Positions 26,261-35,324 of a stretch of DNA of 64,000 nucleotides are shown here, piece after piece (the stretch's first letter is position 1; each line of letters starts with the position of its first letter). A program made the position numbers and the translations under genes. Source of the stretch: JAPPHA01 sp964291635 (lineage in GTDB: Bacteria > Pseudomonadota > Alphaproteobacteria > Rhodobacterales > Rhodobacteraceae); the NCBI GenBank assembly GCA_964291635.2, contig OZ219893.1, forward strand, positions 248,001-312,000. The letters are read 5' to 3'. The notes beneath the pieces were generated by a model that saw only the letters and a program-made list of their open reading frames with translations, ran no database searches and was not told where the DNA came from.

Positions 26261-28555
26261 ATGCGAATCGTGGTTCCTTTCAATTCGGGGTGGGTGTTCC
26301 ATGAAGGTGGCGACCGATCCCTGCAGTCCAGGCTGAAGTCCGGAAAAAACGTCGAGCTGCCGCACAATGCGGTGGACCTGCCATACGGCTACCTGGACGA
26401 AACCAGCTTCCAGAGGCCGTTCACCTACCAGAAATCGCTGCAGTGGAGGCCGGAATTTGAAGACCGACAGGTTTCGCTGGTCTTCGATGGCGTCATGGCC
26501 GATTCCACCGTCTTTCTGAACGGCAAGGAAATCCACGCACATCCCGATGGCTACACGCCTTTCGAGGTCGGGCTCACGGATCATCTCCATCGTGGCGAAA
26601 ACCTGCTGTGCGTCAGGATTGATGGTTCGGAAAACCCGGGAATCCCGCCCTTCGGCGGCCAGATCGACTATCTCGCCTATGCGGGGATTTACCGGGATGC
26701 CTGGCTGAAATGCACCGCACCCGTCTCGATCGAACGGATTCGTGTCGAGACCCGCGAGCTGCCGGGCCCGGGGTTTTCGGCCTCGGTTCGCTGCGACATC
26801 CGAAACAGCGAACTGGCCGATGAGCCGATTGCACTCACCGCGGCCCTGCGGTCACCGGACGGAACGGTGATTTCGCAATGCCAGGCCGATGCGACCACCC
26901 GGGATGATGCCGTGACCCTGTCTTTCGGAGATCTTCGGGAGATATCACGTTGGGATCTTCGAACCCCTGTTCTCTATTCGGTCGATGTCCGCCTCGAATG
27001 CGTGGGACGCCATGACCAGCTGGCCGCCCGCTTCGGATTTCGAACAGCGGAGTTCAGGCCGGAGGGGTTTTTCCTCAATGGCCGGAAGGTGACGCTGAGA
27101 GGCCTCAACCGTCACCAGTCGTTGCCATACATCGGTTACGCTGCCGGCCGCCGCGCCCAGGAGCGTGACGCGGAACTTCTGAAGAACACATTGAGATGCA
27201 ACCTCGTCCGAACATCCCACTATCCCCAGTCGCCATGGTTCCTTGATCACTGTGATCGGATCGGTCTGCCCGTTTTCGAGGAAATTCCGGGCTGGCAGCA
27301 CATCGGCGGTGCCGACTGGAAACGCCGGTCACTCGACAACCTCCGGTCCATGATCCAGAGGGACTGGAACCATCCCTCGATCGTCTTGTGGGGGACGAGG
27401 ATCAACGAGTCACCCGACGATCACGATTTTTACGTTCGGTCCAACGATCTCGCGCGCACGCTCGATCCCTCGCGCCAAACGGGCGGCGTCAGGAATATCA
27501 CGCACAGCGAGTTCCTCGAAGATGTCTACACGATGAACGACTTTGTTCTTGGCTCGGAGGGAAGTTCGGCTGCGCCACTGCCCGGAGGCAATCGACCCCG
27601 GACGGCGTTGCGACGCCCCAGGGAGGTGACCGGACTCGATCGAGACGTGCCGTACCTGGTGACCGAATTCAATGGCCACATGTTTCCGACCAAGCGAACG
27701 GACCCCGAAGAGCGGCAGATCGAGCATGTCCTGCGTCATCTCGAGGTCCTCGATGCGGCATACGGGTCGGCCGAAATCAGCGGGTGTGTCGGCTGGTGCA
27801 TGGCGGACTACAACACCCACAAGGACTTCGGATCGGGAGAGCGAATCTGTCATCATGGCGTACTCGACATGTTTCGCGAACCGAAACCGGCCGCCTTCGC
27901 CTATGCCAGCCAGGGCGATCCAGACGCCGGGGTCGTCTTGAAGCCGGTCACGTTCTGGGCGCGCGGCGAGCGCAGCATCGGCGGTTCCATCCCCCTGGTC
28001 GTTTTGACAAACTGTGACGCGGTGGAGTTTCGCTTCGCTGACGGCCCCTCCAGAACGGCATTGCCCGATCGATCCCGATTTCCGAACCTGCCGCATCCCC
28101 CGGTGATTATCGATCACAGGCACGTTGCCCCGGGCGAACTCGATCGTTGGGGAAAGGCCTGGTACGATCTTTACCTGACAGGCGTCCTGGACGGAAAGCC
28201 GGTTCGCCAACTTCACCTCGTTGCCAACCCGCTGCCGACCCGCCTCGAGATCACCCCGGATTCCGATGAACTGCTGGCGTCGGAAAAGGACCTCGTACGG
28301 GTTGTTGTCCGTGTTCTTGACCAGGCCGCCAATGTCCTGGTTCACTTCAACGAACCCATGTCGATCCTGCTCTCGGGACCGGCGCGCCTGGTCGGGCCAG
28401 GGATCATACCGTTTCGGGGCGGGTCCGCGGTCTTCTGGCTGGAATCGACGGGAGAAACCGGTACCGTTCGGGCCGAAACCCGGACGCTCGGGCTTGGCAG
28501 GTCCGAAGTCCGGCTGCGTGCAACGAGGGGACCAGAACGCGGCGACCGATCTTGA
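26261..28555 (+). CDS. Glycoside hydrolase family 2 protein (beta-galactosidase/glucuronidase-like)
   Basis: 764 residues. Domain order is: N-terminal jelly-roll sugar-binding domain (VSLVFDGVMADSTVFLNGKEI; PFGGQIDYLAYAGIYRDAWL), an immunoglobulin-like domain (about 155-260), a TIM barrel, and C-terminal beta domains. The acid/base is Glu383 in WGTRINES. The nucleophile is probably Glu469 in YLVTEFNGH. LRGLNRHQSLPYIG matches the GH2 loop entering the barrel. No signal peptide is seen, so it likely cleaves imported glycosides in the cytoplasm. Its 3' end overlaps a decayed antitoxin gene on the other strand. Substrate is undetermined. Confidence 0.88.
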   Translation: MRIVVPFNSGWVFHEGGDRSLQSRLKSGKNVELPHNAVDLPYGYLDETSFQRPFTYQKSLQWRPEFEDRQVSLVFDGVMADSTVFLNGKEIHAHPDGYTPFEVGLTDHLHRGENLLCVRIDGSENPGIPPFGGQIDYLAYAGIYRDAWLKCTAPVSIERIRVETRELPGPGFSASVRCDIRNSELADEPIALTAALRSPDGTVISQCQADATTRDDAVTLSFGDLREISRWDLRTPVLYSVDVRLECVGRHDQLAARFGFRTAEFRPEGFFLNGRKVTLRGLNRHQSLPYIGYAAGRRAQERDAELLKNTLRCNLVRTSHYPQSPWFLDHCDRIGLPVFEEIPGWQHIGGADWKRRSLDNLRSMIQRDWNHPSIVLWGTRINESPDDHDFYVRSNDLARTLDPSRQTGGVRNITHSEFLEDVYTMNDFVLGSEGSSAAPLPGGNRPRTALRRPREVTGLDRDVPYLVTEFNGHMFPTKRTDPEERQIEHVLRHLEVLDAAYGSAEISGCVGWCMADYNTHKDFGSGERICHHGVLDMFREPKPAAFAYASQGDPDAGVVLKPVTFWARGERSIGGSIPLVVLTNCDAVEFRFADGPSRTALPDRSRFPNLPHPPVIIDHRHVAPGELDRWGKAWYDLYLTGVLDGKPVRQLHLVANPLPTRLEITPDSDELLASEKDLVRVVVRVLDQAANVLVHFNEPMSILLSGPARLVGPGIIPFRGGSAVFWLESTGETGTVRAETRTLGLGRSEVRLRATRGPERGDRS

Positions 28556-28763
28556 TGGCGGCGGCGAATCGGTGAGCGTCCCGGAGAATCGAGGCGCATC
28601 ATCGCGAGCGAGCGTGATGGCGTAGGGTCTTCTCCGCGTTTTCCAGCGCGCTGGACGCGATGAAGTTGCCGACGGTCTTGCCGTCGACGGAAGCCGCCCG
28701 CTCATTTTGCCATTCAAAGGTTACTCCGAGCCGCAGAATGGTGTTTTCGCTCCGGGTCGCACC
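28535..28763 (-). pseudogene. Frameshifted TacA/DUF1778-type antitoxin
   Basis: Reading the minus strand from 28760 gives ATRSENTILRLGVTFEW, then QNERAASVDGKTVGNFIASS and ALENAEKTLRHH, the pattern of the DUF1778 ribbon-helix-helix antitoxin. That frame stops at 28599. The rest of the family pattern continues in another frame as AITLARDDAPRFSGTLTDSP, PPP and a final AAF. The expected ATG before ATRSEN reads GGT. Both the lost start and the internal frameshift indicate decay. No GNAT toxin follows; instead it runs into the glycosidase gene. Confidence 0.6.
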
Positions 28764-29299
28764 GGTCAGGCCTTCATCGACCCTGGAACGCGGGCCAGGA
28801 TCAACAACGTTGCGATGTTCTCGCCTTGGCGATATCGGTAAAGGATCGAGTGTCCGTCATGTGCGATTCATTGCGCAAGCACGGGACGGCCGAGAGAGAG
28901 ATCGGGAGACATTCGCGGGAAAAGACGGTGACCACGATTCCGGACGCGCTGCATTTTCCGATCGAGACCGGGGCTGAGCGACGGAGACAGTATTGCTGCA
29001 GGCGACACCCGGGAGAGATTGATATCGGCAACATGTCAACGGCGACTTCAATTTGCCCTTTTACCGTTGACCGGTTGAGCACCGGGGGAAAGGTGGTCCA
29101 CCCGATGTTCCCGTCACGTCACGGAAGGCATTGATATTGACTGGAGGTCAGACCTCCCATTGAGGCGTGCCGGAAGTTTTTCTGCCTAACTCCACATTTT
29201 CCGAGCGATCGGCGATGGGGCATACAAACGGAATTTTGAAGACAATGGACGGGACCGCCCGACCGGTGCCCGACGGGAACCCGGAACAGAGTTGAGACG
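28556..29299. other. Region between glycosidase and gshB holding toxin-antitoxin remnants
   Basis: 744 bp with no intact gene. The left 300 bp carry degraded antitoxin and toxin-like fragments on the minus strand. The right part has no protein-like frame. A hairpin GGAGGT-CAG-ACCTCC lies at 29143-29157. The gshB promoter is presumably in the last 150 bp. Confidence 0.5.
28766..28867 (-). pseudogene. Possible RelE/ParE-type toxin C-terminal fragment
   Basis: A short minus-strand frame just upstream of the antitoxin remnant reads AHDGHSILYRYRQGENIATL followed by LILARVPGSMKA and a stop two bases before the position of the antitoxin start. The strand pattern (gHsILYR....I.iLlI) resembles the end of RelE/ParE toxins. 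It is bounded upstream by a stop and has no start codon. Identification rests on a short stretch and is tentative. Confidence 0.3.
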
Positions 29300-30262
29300 A
29301 TGAACCAGAACAAGCGAAACCCGCTCAACGTCGCCTTTCAGGCCGACCCGATCGAAACCATGGATGTCACCAGCGACACGACGTTTCGATTGATGGAGGA
29401 AGCCCGGGACCGGGGCCACGGTGTATTTCACTACCTCCCGGAGCAGTTGCGATACCGGAACGGCAGGGTCGAGGCATTGGGCAGTTACGTATCGGTCGAC
29501 CGAAAGAAGAACGAGCTCTTCACCGCGGACCGGCAACAATTGATCGACCTCGGGTCGACGGACGTCATCTGGCTGCGCCAGGACCCTCCATTCGATATGT
29601 CATACGTGACGACCACGCACCTTCTGGAACTGGTTTCCGGCGGCACCCTTGTCGTCAATGACCCGAAATGGGTGCGCAATTTCCCCGAAAAACTGTTGGT
29701 CCTCCGCTTTCCGGATCTGACGCCGCCGACGCTGATCACGCGCGACACCGGGAGCATCCGCTCCTTCCGGGAAGAATACGGCAACATCGTGGTCAAACCA
29801 CTCTTCGGGAACGGAGGGGCAGGCGTGTTTCACCTGACTCCGGAGGACCCGAATCTGGGTTCGCTTTGCGAAATGTTCCTTGACGCATCGCGGGAGCCCC
29901 TGATCATCCAGAAATATCTTCCTGAAGTTACCGAAGGCGACAAGAGAATCTTCATCATTGGCGGAGAACCAGCGGGCGCAATCAACCGGATTCCCGCAAA
30001 AGGAGAGGCCAGGTCCAACCTCCACGTCGGAGGAATGGCCGTACCTGCGGATCTCGATGACCGGGACAGGGAGATCTGTGCGACGATCGGACCCATGCTC
30101 AGGGAGCACGGCCAGGTCTTCGTTGGAATCGACGTCATCGGCGGATGGCTGACGGAGATCAATCTCACGTCGCCAACCGGAATTCCCCAACTCGAGCAGT
30201 TCGAGAAGACCAATGCCGCCGCCCTGATCTGGGATACCGTCGAAGAACAACTGGCCGGGTGA
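29300..30262 (+). CDS. gshB: Glutathione synthetase
   Basis: A 320-residue prokaryotic glutathione synthase. Visible landmarks are VAFQADPIETMDVTSDTTFR at the N-terminus, VIWLRQDPPFDMSYVTTTH, the ATP-grasp core NIVVKPLFGNGGAGVFHL, the IIQKYLPEVTEGDKRIFIIG segment, RSNLHVGG, and the metal-binding end FVGIDVIGGWLTEINLTSPT. It joins gamma-glutamylcysteine and glycine in the cytoplasm. Length is standard (about 315). Confidence 0.95.
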   Translation: MNQNKRNPLNVAFQADPIETMDVTSDTTFRLMEEARDRGHGVFHYLPEQLRYRNGRVEALGSYVSVDRKKNELFTADRQQLIDLGSTDVIWLRQDPPFDMSYVTTTHLLELVSGGTLVVNDPKWVRNFPEKLLVLRFPDLTPPTLITRDTGSIRSFREEYGNIVVKPLFGNGGAGVFHLTPEDPNLGSLCEMFLDASREPLIIQKYLPEVTEGDKRIFIIGGEPAGAINRIPAKGEARSNLHVGGMAVPADLDDRDREICATIGPMLREHGQVFVGIDVIGGWLTEINLTSPTGIPQLEQFEKTNAAALIWDTVEEQLAG

Positions 30263-30284
30263 AATCAAGCCTCGGCCGAGCGGG

Positions 30285-30881
30285 TCACGGCCGGTGGTTG
30301 ACGCAGCGAACTCTCCACAGGCCAGGCTCGGGACGTCCGTTTCCCATGTGCTCGAGGCAGGTGACGGAAAGAGTGCCGATCTGGAATTTCGTCGCGACGG
30401 AAGGACTCATTCCCGTGGCATGCTGCAACTGGGAGACGATCACGCCGAAATGCGACACGGCGATGATGTTCTTTCCCGCATGGGCATGGCTGAGGCGATG
30501 AACGACGTCCGCGGACCGGGCGCGGACCTGGTTCCAGCTCTCCCCCCCGGGAGGAGCGACATCCCCCGGCGAGCGCCAGAATTCCATCGCCAACGCCCGG
30601 TCGGCGCCTTCAAGGTCATCCGGCGTCAGCTTCTCCCAGAGTCCGAAGTTCGTCTCTCGCAAGTCAGGTTCATTCCGCAAGCGCTTTCGGCCGCCCTGTA
30701 TGGCATCGGCGGTCGCCGACGCGCGCTGCAGGGTCGATGCAACGACAATCGCGTCCGCGGGCAAGTACCCCTGCAAGCGATCGAGCGCATCCCTGTCCGA
30801 CAGGTCAGCCGGATAATCGGTCCAGCCGTACAATGTATTCATGTGCGTCGGACCGTGACGCACCCACCACCATGTCGTCAT
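30285..30881 (-). CDS. Histidine phosphatase family protein, CobC-like
   Basis: A 198-residue phosphatase of the phosphoglycerate-mutase fold. The N-terminal motif is WWVRHGPTHMNTLYGWTDYP (RHG nucleophile), followed by LRETNFGLWEKLTPDD and PGGESWNQV; the second His is in IIAVSHFGVIVSQL. Its start overlaps the stop of cobP (ATGA), so it is probably the alpha-ribazole-5'-phosphate phosphatase of the cobalamin nucleotide-loop pathway. That assignment comes from context, since the fold covers many substrates. Confidence 0.8.
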   Translation of the reverse strand: MTTWWWVRHGPTHMNTLYGWTDYPADLSDRDALDRLQGYLPADAIVVASTLQRASATADAIQGGRKRLRNEPDLRETNFGLWEKLTPDDLEGADRALAMEFWRSPGDVAPPGGESWNQVRARSADVVHRLSHAHAGKNIIAVSHFGVIVSQLQHATGMSPSVATKFQIGTLSVTCLEHMGNGRPEPGLWRVRCVNHRP

Positions 30882-31447
30882 TTGCTTTCACCGAAATCCT
30901 TGAGTTCGCCCTTCAATGCCAACGGAATACCCGCAGTTACGTGAACCACCAGGTCTGAATTCGCGGCGATGGCCTGGTTCAGTTCGCCGTGAATGTCCCG
31001 GAACCGGCGGCCGAGCGGGTCAGCCGGCACGATTCCCCCGCTGACATCGTCCGAGACACAGATCAGGGGGCTCCGTTGGGCCGTCAGGACATCGCACAGT
31101 GAGGCAATTTCGGACCGGACCTCCCGGTCGCCTGCTCCACCGAGGAGACGTTCGGTCATCCACATGGTCAGGGAATCGACGAGAACCATGTGGTTGCCAT
31201 GACTCTCCGCGAGCCCAGCCAGCGTTTCTTGCAGGTCTCGTTCCGCTGTTTCAATCGTCGTCCACTCGGGTCCACGCCGCGACCGGTGTCGTTCGATCCG
31301 CAGACGCATTTCCTCGTCCAGCGGTGACGCTGTCGCGACGTAGAGAGGACTGAGGCCGGACATCAGCGCCTGGCGTTCCGCAAACCGGGACTTGCCAGAA
31401 GCACCGCCGCCAAGCACGAGCGTAAGTCGGGGTAATCGCGTTCTCAT
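30878..31447 (-). CDS. cobP: Adenosylcobinamide kinase / guanylyltransferase
   Basis: A 189-residue CobP/CobU enzyme. The P-loop is LVLGGGASGKSRFAERQA. Also present are YVATASPLDEEMRLRIERHR, the guanylylation region HRSRRGPEWTTIE, VLVDSLTMWMTERLL, and SDDVSGGIVPADPLGRRFRD. It phosphorylates adenosylcobinamide and transfers GMP in the late steps of cobalamin assembly. Neighbouring cobS and cobT genes are absent here. It is divergent from coaBC; I looked for but did not find a cobalamin riboswitch in the 204-bp gap. Confidence 0.93.
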   Translation of the reverse strand: MRTRLPRLTLVLGGGASGKSRFAERQALMSGLSPLYVATASPLDEEMRLRIERHRSRRGPEWTTIETAERDLQETLAGLAESHGNHMVLVDSLTMWMTERLLGGAGDREVRSEIASLCDVLTAQRSPLICVSDDVSGGIVPADPLGRRFRDIHGELNQAIAANSDLVVHVTAGIPLALKGELKDFGESK

Positions 31448-31651
31448 CGGCTCCGGTAAAACGGGTCAGGTCCGATCGGTTGGAAGAACGGCTTCCGGGG
31501 CACCTGCCCTGAACTGTACGTCCCTTTCCTCAGCCACTCAGACGATGTCAATGCGCCTGGTCCGTGAACGAGCAACGAGCGGTAAATCCTTGTCAGGCGC
31601 TCCCGCCGTCTTTACATCACGAACGGACGCTTTGACACCCGGGACACTCCC

Positions 31652-32881
31652 ATGCTCGCTGGCCGTCGCATTCTCCTGATCATCGGTGGAGGAATCGCCG
31701 CCTACAAGTCACTCGAACTGATCAGGCGACTCAAGGAAAACGGTACCGAGGTTTTTCCTGTCATGACGGAGGCGGCCGAGGAATTCGTCACACCGCTGTC
31801 TGTCTCGGCGCTTGCCGGGCATCGCGTCTACAGGGACCTGTTCGATCTCGTCGACGAAGCCGAAATGGGTCACATCCAGCTGTCCCGAATGTCAGACCTC
31901 GTCGTCGTCGCGCCGGCCACCGCCAATCTCATCGCGAGAATGGCGAACGGGACGGCGACCGACCTCGCATCCACGGTACTTCTCGCGACAGACAAGAAAG
32001 TCCTGATCGCTCCCGCGATGAATGTCAGGATGTGGAATCACCCGTCAACGTCGCGAAACCTCGAGACACTCCTTGACGACGGCACACTTGCGGTTGGGCC
32101 GAACGAAGGCGACATGGCATGTGGCGAGTACGGTCCCGGCAGGATGGCGGAGCCTGATCAGATCATTTCCGCAATCGAGGCTGCCCTGGTGGCCGGTCCC
32201 CTGAACGGCATGCACGTCGTGGTCACGTCGGGCCCGACCCACGAGCCGATCGATCCGGTGCGCTACCTGGGCAACAGGTCCTCCGGAAACCAGGGGACCG
32301 CGATGGCGGACGCATTGAGCGCCGCAGGCGCGCGCGTGACCTTCGTTACCGGCCCGGCGTCAAGCCCCATGCCCGGCGGTTGCCACATCGTTCAGGTCCA
32401 GACCGCCGTCGAAATGAAAGAGGCTGTCGAAGACGCGTTGCCGGCCGACGCTGCGGTCATGGTCGCCGCAGTTGCGGACTGGCGCGTCAGGCGAGTCTCC
32501 GGTGCGAAGATCAGCAAGACGGTCGATCCGGGTGAGCCCGCGAGGCCTGGCGGCGACAGAAAGAGCCTTGGGCTGGAACTGGTTGAAAACCCGGACATCC
32601 TTGCGATGGTTTCGAATTCGCCCGATCGCCGACCGCGGATCGTCGTCGGATTCGCGGCGGAAACGCACGATGTGATCGAACGCGCCAAGGCAAAACGAAA
32701 GCGGAAAGGATGTGACTGGATCGTCGCCAATGACGTGAACGCGAGCACGGGGATCATGGGCGGTCCCGAAAACCAGGTCATGCTGGTTACCGAAACGGGG
32801 GTCGAAGAGTGGCCGAGGATGTCCAAGTCCGATGTTGCCCGGCGCCTTGCCGAGCGATTGACCGAGGCCCTGACCGGTTGA
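31652..32881 (+). CDS. coaBC: Bifunctional phosphopantothenoylcysteine decarboxylase / phosphopantothenate-cysteine ligase
   Basis: 409 residues with two domains. The N-terminal CoaC flavoprotein (about 1-185) carries GGGIAAYKSLELIRRL, HIQLSRMSDLVVVAPATANL, PAMNVRMW and the active-site cysteine in MACGEYGPGRMAEP. The C-terminal CoaB domain carries VVVTSGPTHEPIDPVRYLGN, RSSGNQGTAMADAL and ELVENPDILAMV. It performs two consecutive steps of coenzyme A synthesis. It is followed after one base by dut. Confidence 0.95.
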   Translation: MLAGRRILLIIGGGIAAYKSLELIRRLKENGTEVFPVMTEAAEEFVTPLSVSALAGHRVYRDLFDLVDEAEMGHIQLSRMSDLVVVAPATANLIARMANGTATDLASTVLLATDKKVLIAPAMNVRMWNHPSTSRNLETLLDDGTLAVGPNEGDMACGEYGPGRMAEPDQIISAIEAALVAGPLNGMHVVVTSGPTHEPIDPVRYLGNRSSGNQGTAMADALSAAGARVTFVTGPASSPMPGGCHIVQVQTAVEMKEAVEDALPADAAVMVAAVADWRVRRVSGAKISKTVDPGEPARPGGDRKSLGLELVENPDILAMVSNSPDRRPRIVVGFAAETHDVIERAKAKRKRKGCDWIVANDVNASTGIMGGPENQVMLVTETGVEEWPRMSKSDVARRLAERLTEALTG

Positions 32882-32882
32882 C

Positions 32883-33353
32883 ATGTCCGCGGTCACCGTC
32901 AAGATCGCGTTTACCGAAGGTGCTGACCCGGAACTGGGCTTGCCTGCGCCGGCGACAGAGGGGGCTGCCGGCCTCGATCTCAGGTCAAATCTCCAGGAAG
33001 ACATTCGCCCGGACGGGATTACGCTGGAGCCGGGTGCGCGCCGGATGATTCCCTGCGGAATCCGGATCGCACTGCCAAGGGGTTTCGAAGCGCAGATTCG
33101 GCCCCGGTCGGGCCTCGCGTGCAGGCACGGGATTTCGATTCTGAACGGACCAGGCACGATTGACTCCGATTACCGCGGCGAAATCAACGTCATTCTGATC
33201 AACCACGGGAAGCAACCATACCATGTCCGGCATGGTGACAGGATTGCCCAAATGATCGTTGCACCTGTAACTTCGCCGCGATGGGAAGTAACGGAACTGG
33301 AAGAGGGGACCGAACGCGGACACGGCGGCTTTGGCTCGACGGGAACGACATGA
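32883..33353 (+). CDS. dut: dUTP diphosphatase
   Basis: A 156-residue trimeric dUTPase with all five motifs: EGAAGLDLRSN; RPRSGLACRHGISI; NGPGTIDSDYRGEINVIL; YHVRHGDRIAQMIVAP; and the glycine-rich tail ERGHGGFGSTGT. It hydrolyses dUTP to dUMP, protecting DNA from uracil and feeding thymidylate synthesis. Directly downstream of coaBC, as in many alphaproteobacteria. Confidence 0.96.
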   Translation: MSAVTVKIAFTEGADPELGLPAPATEGAAGLDLRSNLQEDIRPDGITLEPGARRMIPCGIRIALPRGFEAQIRPRSGLACRHGISILNGPGTIDSDYRGEINVILINHGKQPYHVRHGDRIAQMIVAPVTSPRWEVTELEEGTERGHGGFGSTGTT

Positions 33354-33483
33354 TTGATGGCGACACTGGCATCGCGACCTGGCCGGGCGGCGAACGCGAA
33401 TGGCGGTTGGTTGCGTGCGCTACGAATTGCGGCGTTCGGGAACGCTCGCCTCGTGGTTTCGTCGGCTTGCCCGGCGTGTCGCG

Positions 33484-34371
33484 ATGACAATCATGCCGAA
33501 CACACCCGATCACCCGGCCGTTCAGGCCGAAAGTTCGGCCGAGGCCGGGGATGCCGCGCGTCCCGCCCCGATGACCGATTCGGAACTCGAGCGATACGCG
33601 CGTCACATCGTGCTTCGCGAAATCGGCGGGGCGGGGCAGAACAGGCTCCGTGCGGCCAGGGTACTGGTCGTCGGCGCAGGCGGTCTGGGTTCGCCGGTTC
33701 TCGAGTATCTCGCCGCGGCAGGCGTGGGGACGATCAGTGTCGTTGACCACGATGTCGTCAGCCTGTCGAATCTGCAACGACAGGTTCTTTTCGACGACCG
33801 GCACCTTGGCCAGCCGAAAGTCATTGCGGCACAAGAAAGGCTTCTCCGACTGAACCCCGGAGTTACGGTTTTCCCGGTCCGGATGCGCCTGGACGACACC
33901 AATGCCGACGGACTGCTACGATGCCATGACCTGGTCCTCGACGGAACGGACAGTTTCGGAGTCCGGCGGATCGTCAACCGGGCGGCGGTATCGCTCGGCA
34001 TTCCGTTGGTCTCGGGCGCAATCGGTCAATGGGAAGGCCAGGTGTCCGTGTTTTCGGTGGCGGACGGCACACCCTGTTACGCCTGCGTGTTTCCGAACGA
34101 GCCCGCGCCCGGCGTCGCGCCAAGCTGCGCGGAGGCCGGAGTGATCGGTGCCTTGCCGGGGATCATCGGGTCGATGATGGCAACGGAGGCAATCAAGGTC
34201 ATCACCGGAGCGGGCGAAGCCCTGACGGGACAGCTGCTCATGTATGACGCGCTCCAGGGCGAATGCCGCAGGATCAGGCTCGTGCGCCGCCATGATTGCG
34301 AAATATGCGGCGAAGCGTCCGGGTCGGCGGTCAAGCGGTTACCCGGAAACCATGAAGGGCTGAACCGGTGA
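33484..34371 (+). CDS. moeB: MoeB/ThiF/HesA family adenylyltransferase
   Basis: About 295 residues. The E1-like fold begins at SELERYARHIVLREIGGAGQ. The nucleotide loop is RVLVVGAGGLGSPVLEYLAA, then VSLSNLQRQVLFDDRHLGQP and LVLDGTDSFGVRRIVN. Zinc cysteines occur as PCYACVF and HDCEICGE, and the catalytic-loop cysteine in APSCAEAGVIGALPG. It adenylates the C-terminus of a ubiquitin-like sulfur carrier (MoaD or ThiS). The ATG at 33484 is a guess among several; homology starts about 30 residues further in. No rhodanese domain is fused. It is coupled to a MOSC gene. Confidence 0.88.
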   Translation: MTIMPNTPDHPAVQAESSAEAGDAARPAPMTDSELERYARHIVLREIGGAGQNRLRAARVLVVGAGGLGSPVLEYLAAAGVGTISVVDHDVVSLSNLQRQVLFDDRHLGQPKVIAAQERLLRLNPGVTVFPVRMRLDDTNADGLLRCHDLVLDGTDSFGVRRIVNRAAVSLGIPLVSGAIGQWEGQVSVFSVADGTPCYACVFPNEPAPGVAPSCAEAGVIGALPGIIGSMMATEAIKVITGAGEALTGQLLMYDALQGECRRIRLVRRHDCEICGEASGSAVKRLPGNHEGLNR

Positions 34372-34913
34372 AATTCGCAACCGGCGCCGAACTCGACAGC
34401 AGGCTGGACTGGATCACCTCGGCGCCCCGGGAAGCTCCCGTGGAACTGCTTTGCCACCGTCCGGGGTTTTCCGAACGCAGTTTTCCAGACAGTCTGACCC
34501 TGACGGTGGCCGGCGGGATCGACGGTGAACGCTGGCTCAAACATCCGTGGGTCAAATTGCCCGACGGAAGTCCTGACCCGAGAATTCAGGTCAGCATTCT
34601 TTCGAAACGCGTCCTCGATTCCGTCTGGACAGACAGGGAAAACGTCATCCATCCGGGAGACACGATGATCGCGGACATCGATCTTTCGGAGAGCAACTTT
34701 CCGGTCGGAAGCCGGATTTCAGCAGGAACGGCGGTCCTGGAAGTGTCGGATTTGTTCAACAATGCCTGTGCAAAATGGAAAGTCCGGTATGGAAACGAGT
34801 CCTACCAGTGGCTCAACCGCCCCGAATACAGGCATTTCCGCCTCCGTGGGCTCCTCTGCAAGATTGTCGGTGACGGTGTCGTTTCCGTTGGAGACGTTCT
34901 GAGGGAGGTTTGA
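34368..34913 (+). CDS. MOSC domain-containing protein
   Basis: A 181-residue protein with a MOSC-like core: LTLTVAGGIDGERWLKHPWV, QVSILSKRVLDSVW, HPGDTMIADIDLSESNFPVG, and the conserved cysteine in LFNNACAKWKVRYG. MOSC domains bind sulfur carriers or molybdenum cofactor. The GTG start overlaps the MoeB stop (GTGA), which supports a shared role in sulfur transfer or molybdopterin chemistry; the exact reaction is unknown. Confidence 0.8.
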   Translation: MKFATGAELDSRLDWITSAPREAPVELLCHRPGFSERSFPDSLTLTVAGGIDGERWLKHPWVKLPDGSPDPRIQVSILSKRVLDSVWTDRENVIHPGDTMIADIDLSESNFPVGSRISAGTAVLEVSDLFNNACAKWKVRYGNESYQWLNRPEYRHFRLRGLLCKIVGDGVVSVGDVLREV

Positions 34914-34918
34914 CCTCC
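34904..34918 (+). terminator. Hairpin at the end of the MOSC gene
   Basis: GGAGGT-TTG-ACCTCC overlaps the stop codon and is followed a few bases later by TTTT. The stem is only 6 bp with a 3-nt loop, so this is a weak intrinsic-terminator candidate for the coaBC-dut-moeB-MOSC run. Confidence 0.35.
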
Positions 34919-35324
34919 GATACTTTTCTGAAGGATGCGGCAGGGCTGTCGCCAAGCATCAGCCAGCCTGAGCCGTCCCGGGATCTGGACGGATGACGGT
35001 CGTGGGAATGACGGTCCCGGAATTCCCGCGACAGGTGGGGCAGCAGACCCTCCATCCGCCTCCCGTAACCCGTCCCGAGACCGGAACGACCTCCCGAAAA
35101 CACGCAGGGAGCCCGCGCTTCTTCCCAGCCGCCGACAGGGTGCGCGAGGCATTCATGACGAAATGTGACCATCGGACAGACGCTGATCGGCCCTGCCCGA
35201 GGTTTCCGATTTCAAGGCGCCATCGTCGGTCGCCGACAAACACGGCGGCAAACAGAACTCATTGTCGACCTGGTCACAAATGCGGCTGGAACGGTGACAG
35301 TATCCGAACGATGGTCGAGCCCCG
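34914..35324. other. Convergent intergenic region
   Basis: 411 bp between the MOSC gene (plus) and the importer ATPase gene (minus). A minus-strand frame with a CCPTC pair is present, but it has no further zinc-ribbon pattern or ribosome site, and I do not call it a gene. Confidence 0.45.

Noticed and set aside
29143..29157. GGAGGT-CAG-ACCTCC hairpin resembling the one at 34904
   Set aside because: The shared arms equal a Shine-Dalgarno sequence and its complement, so two occurrences in 64 kb carry little meaning.
31448..31651. Possible cobalamin riboswitch upstream of cobP
   Set aside because: A few B12-box-like letters (CCTGCC, GGTGCC) occur, but the order and core elements of the riboswitch are missing.
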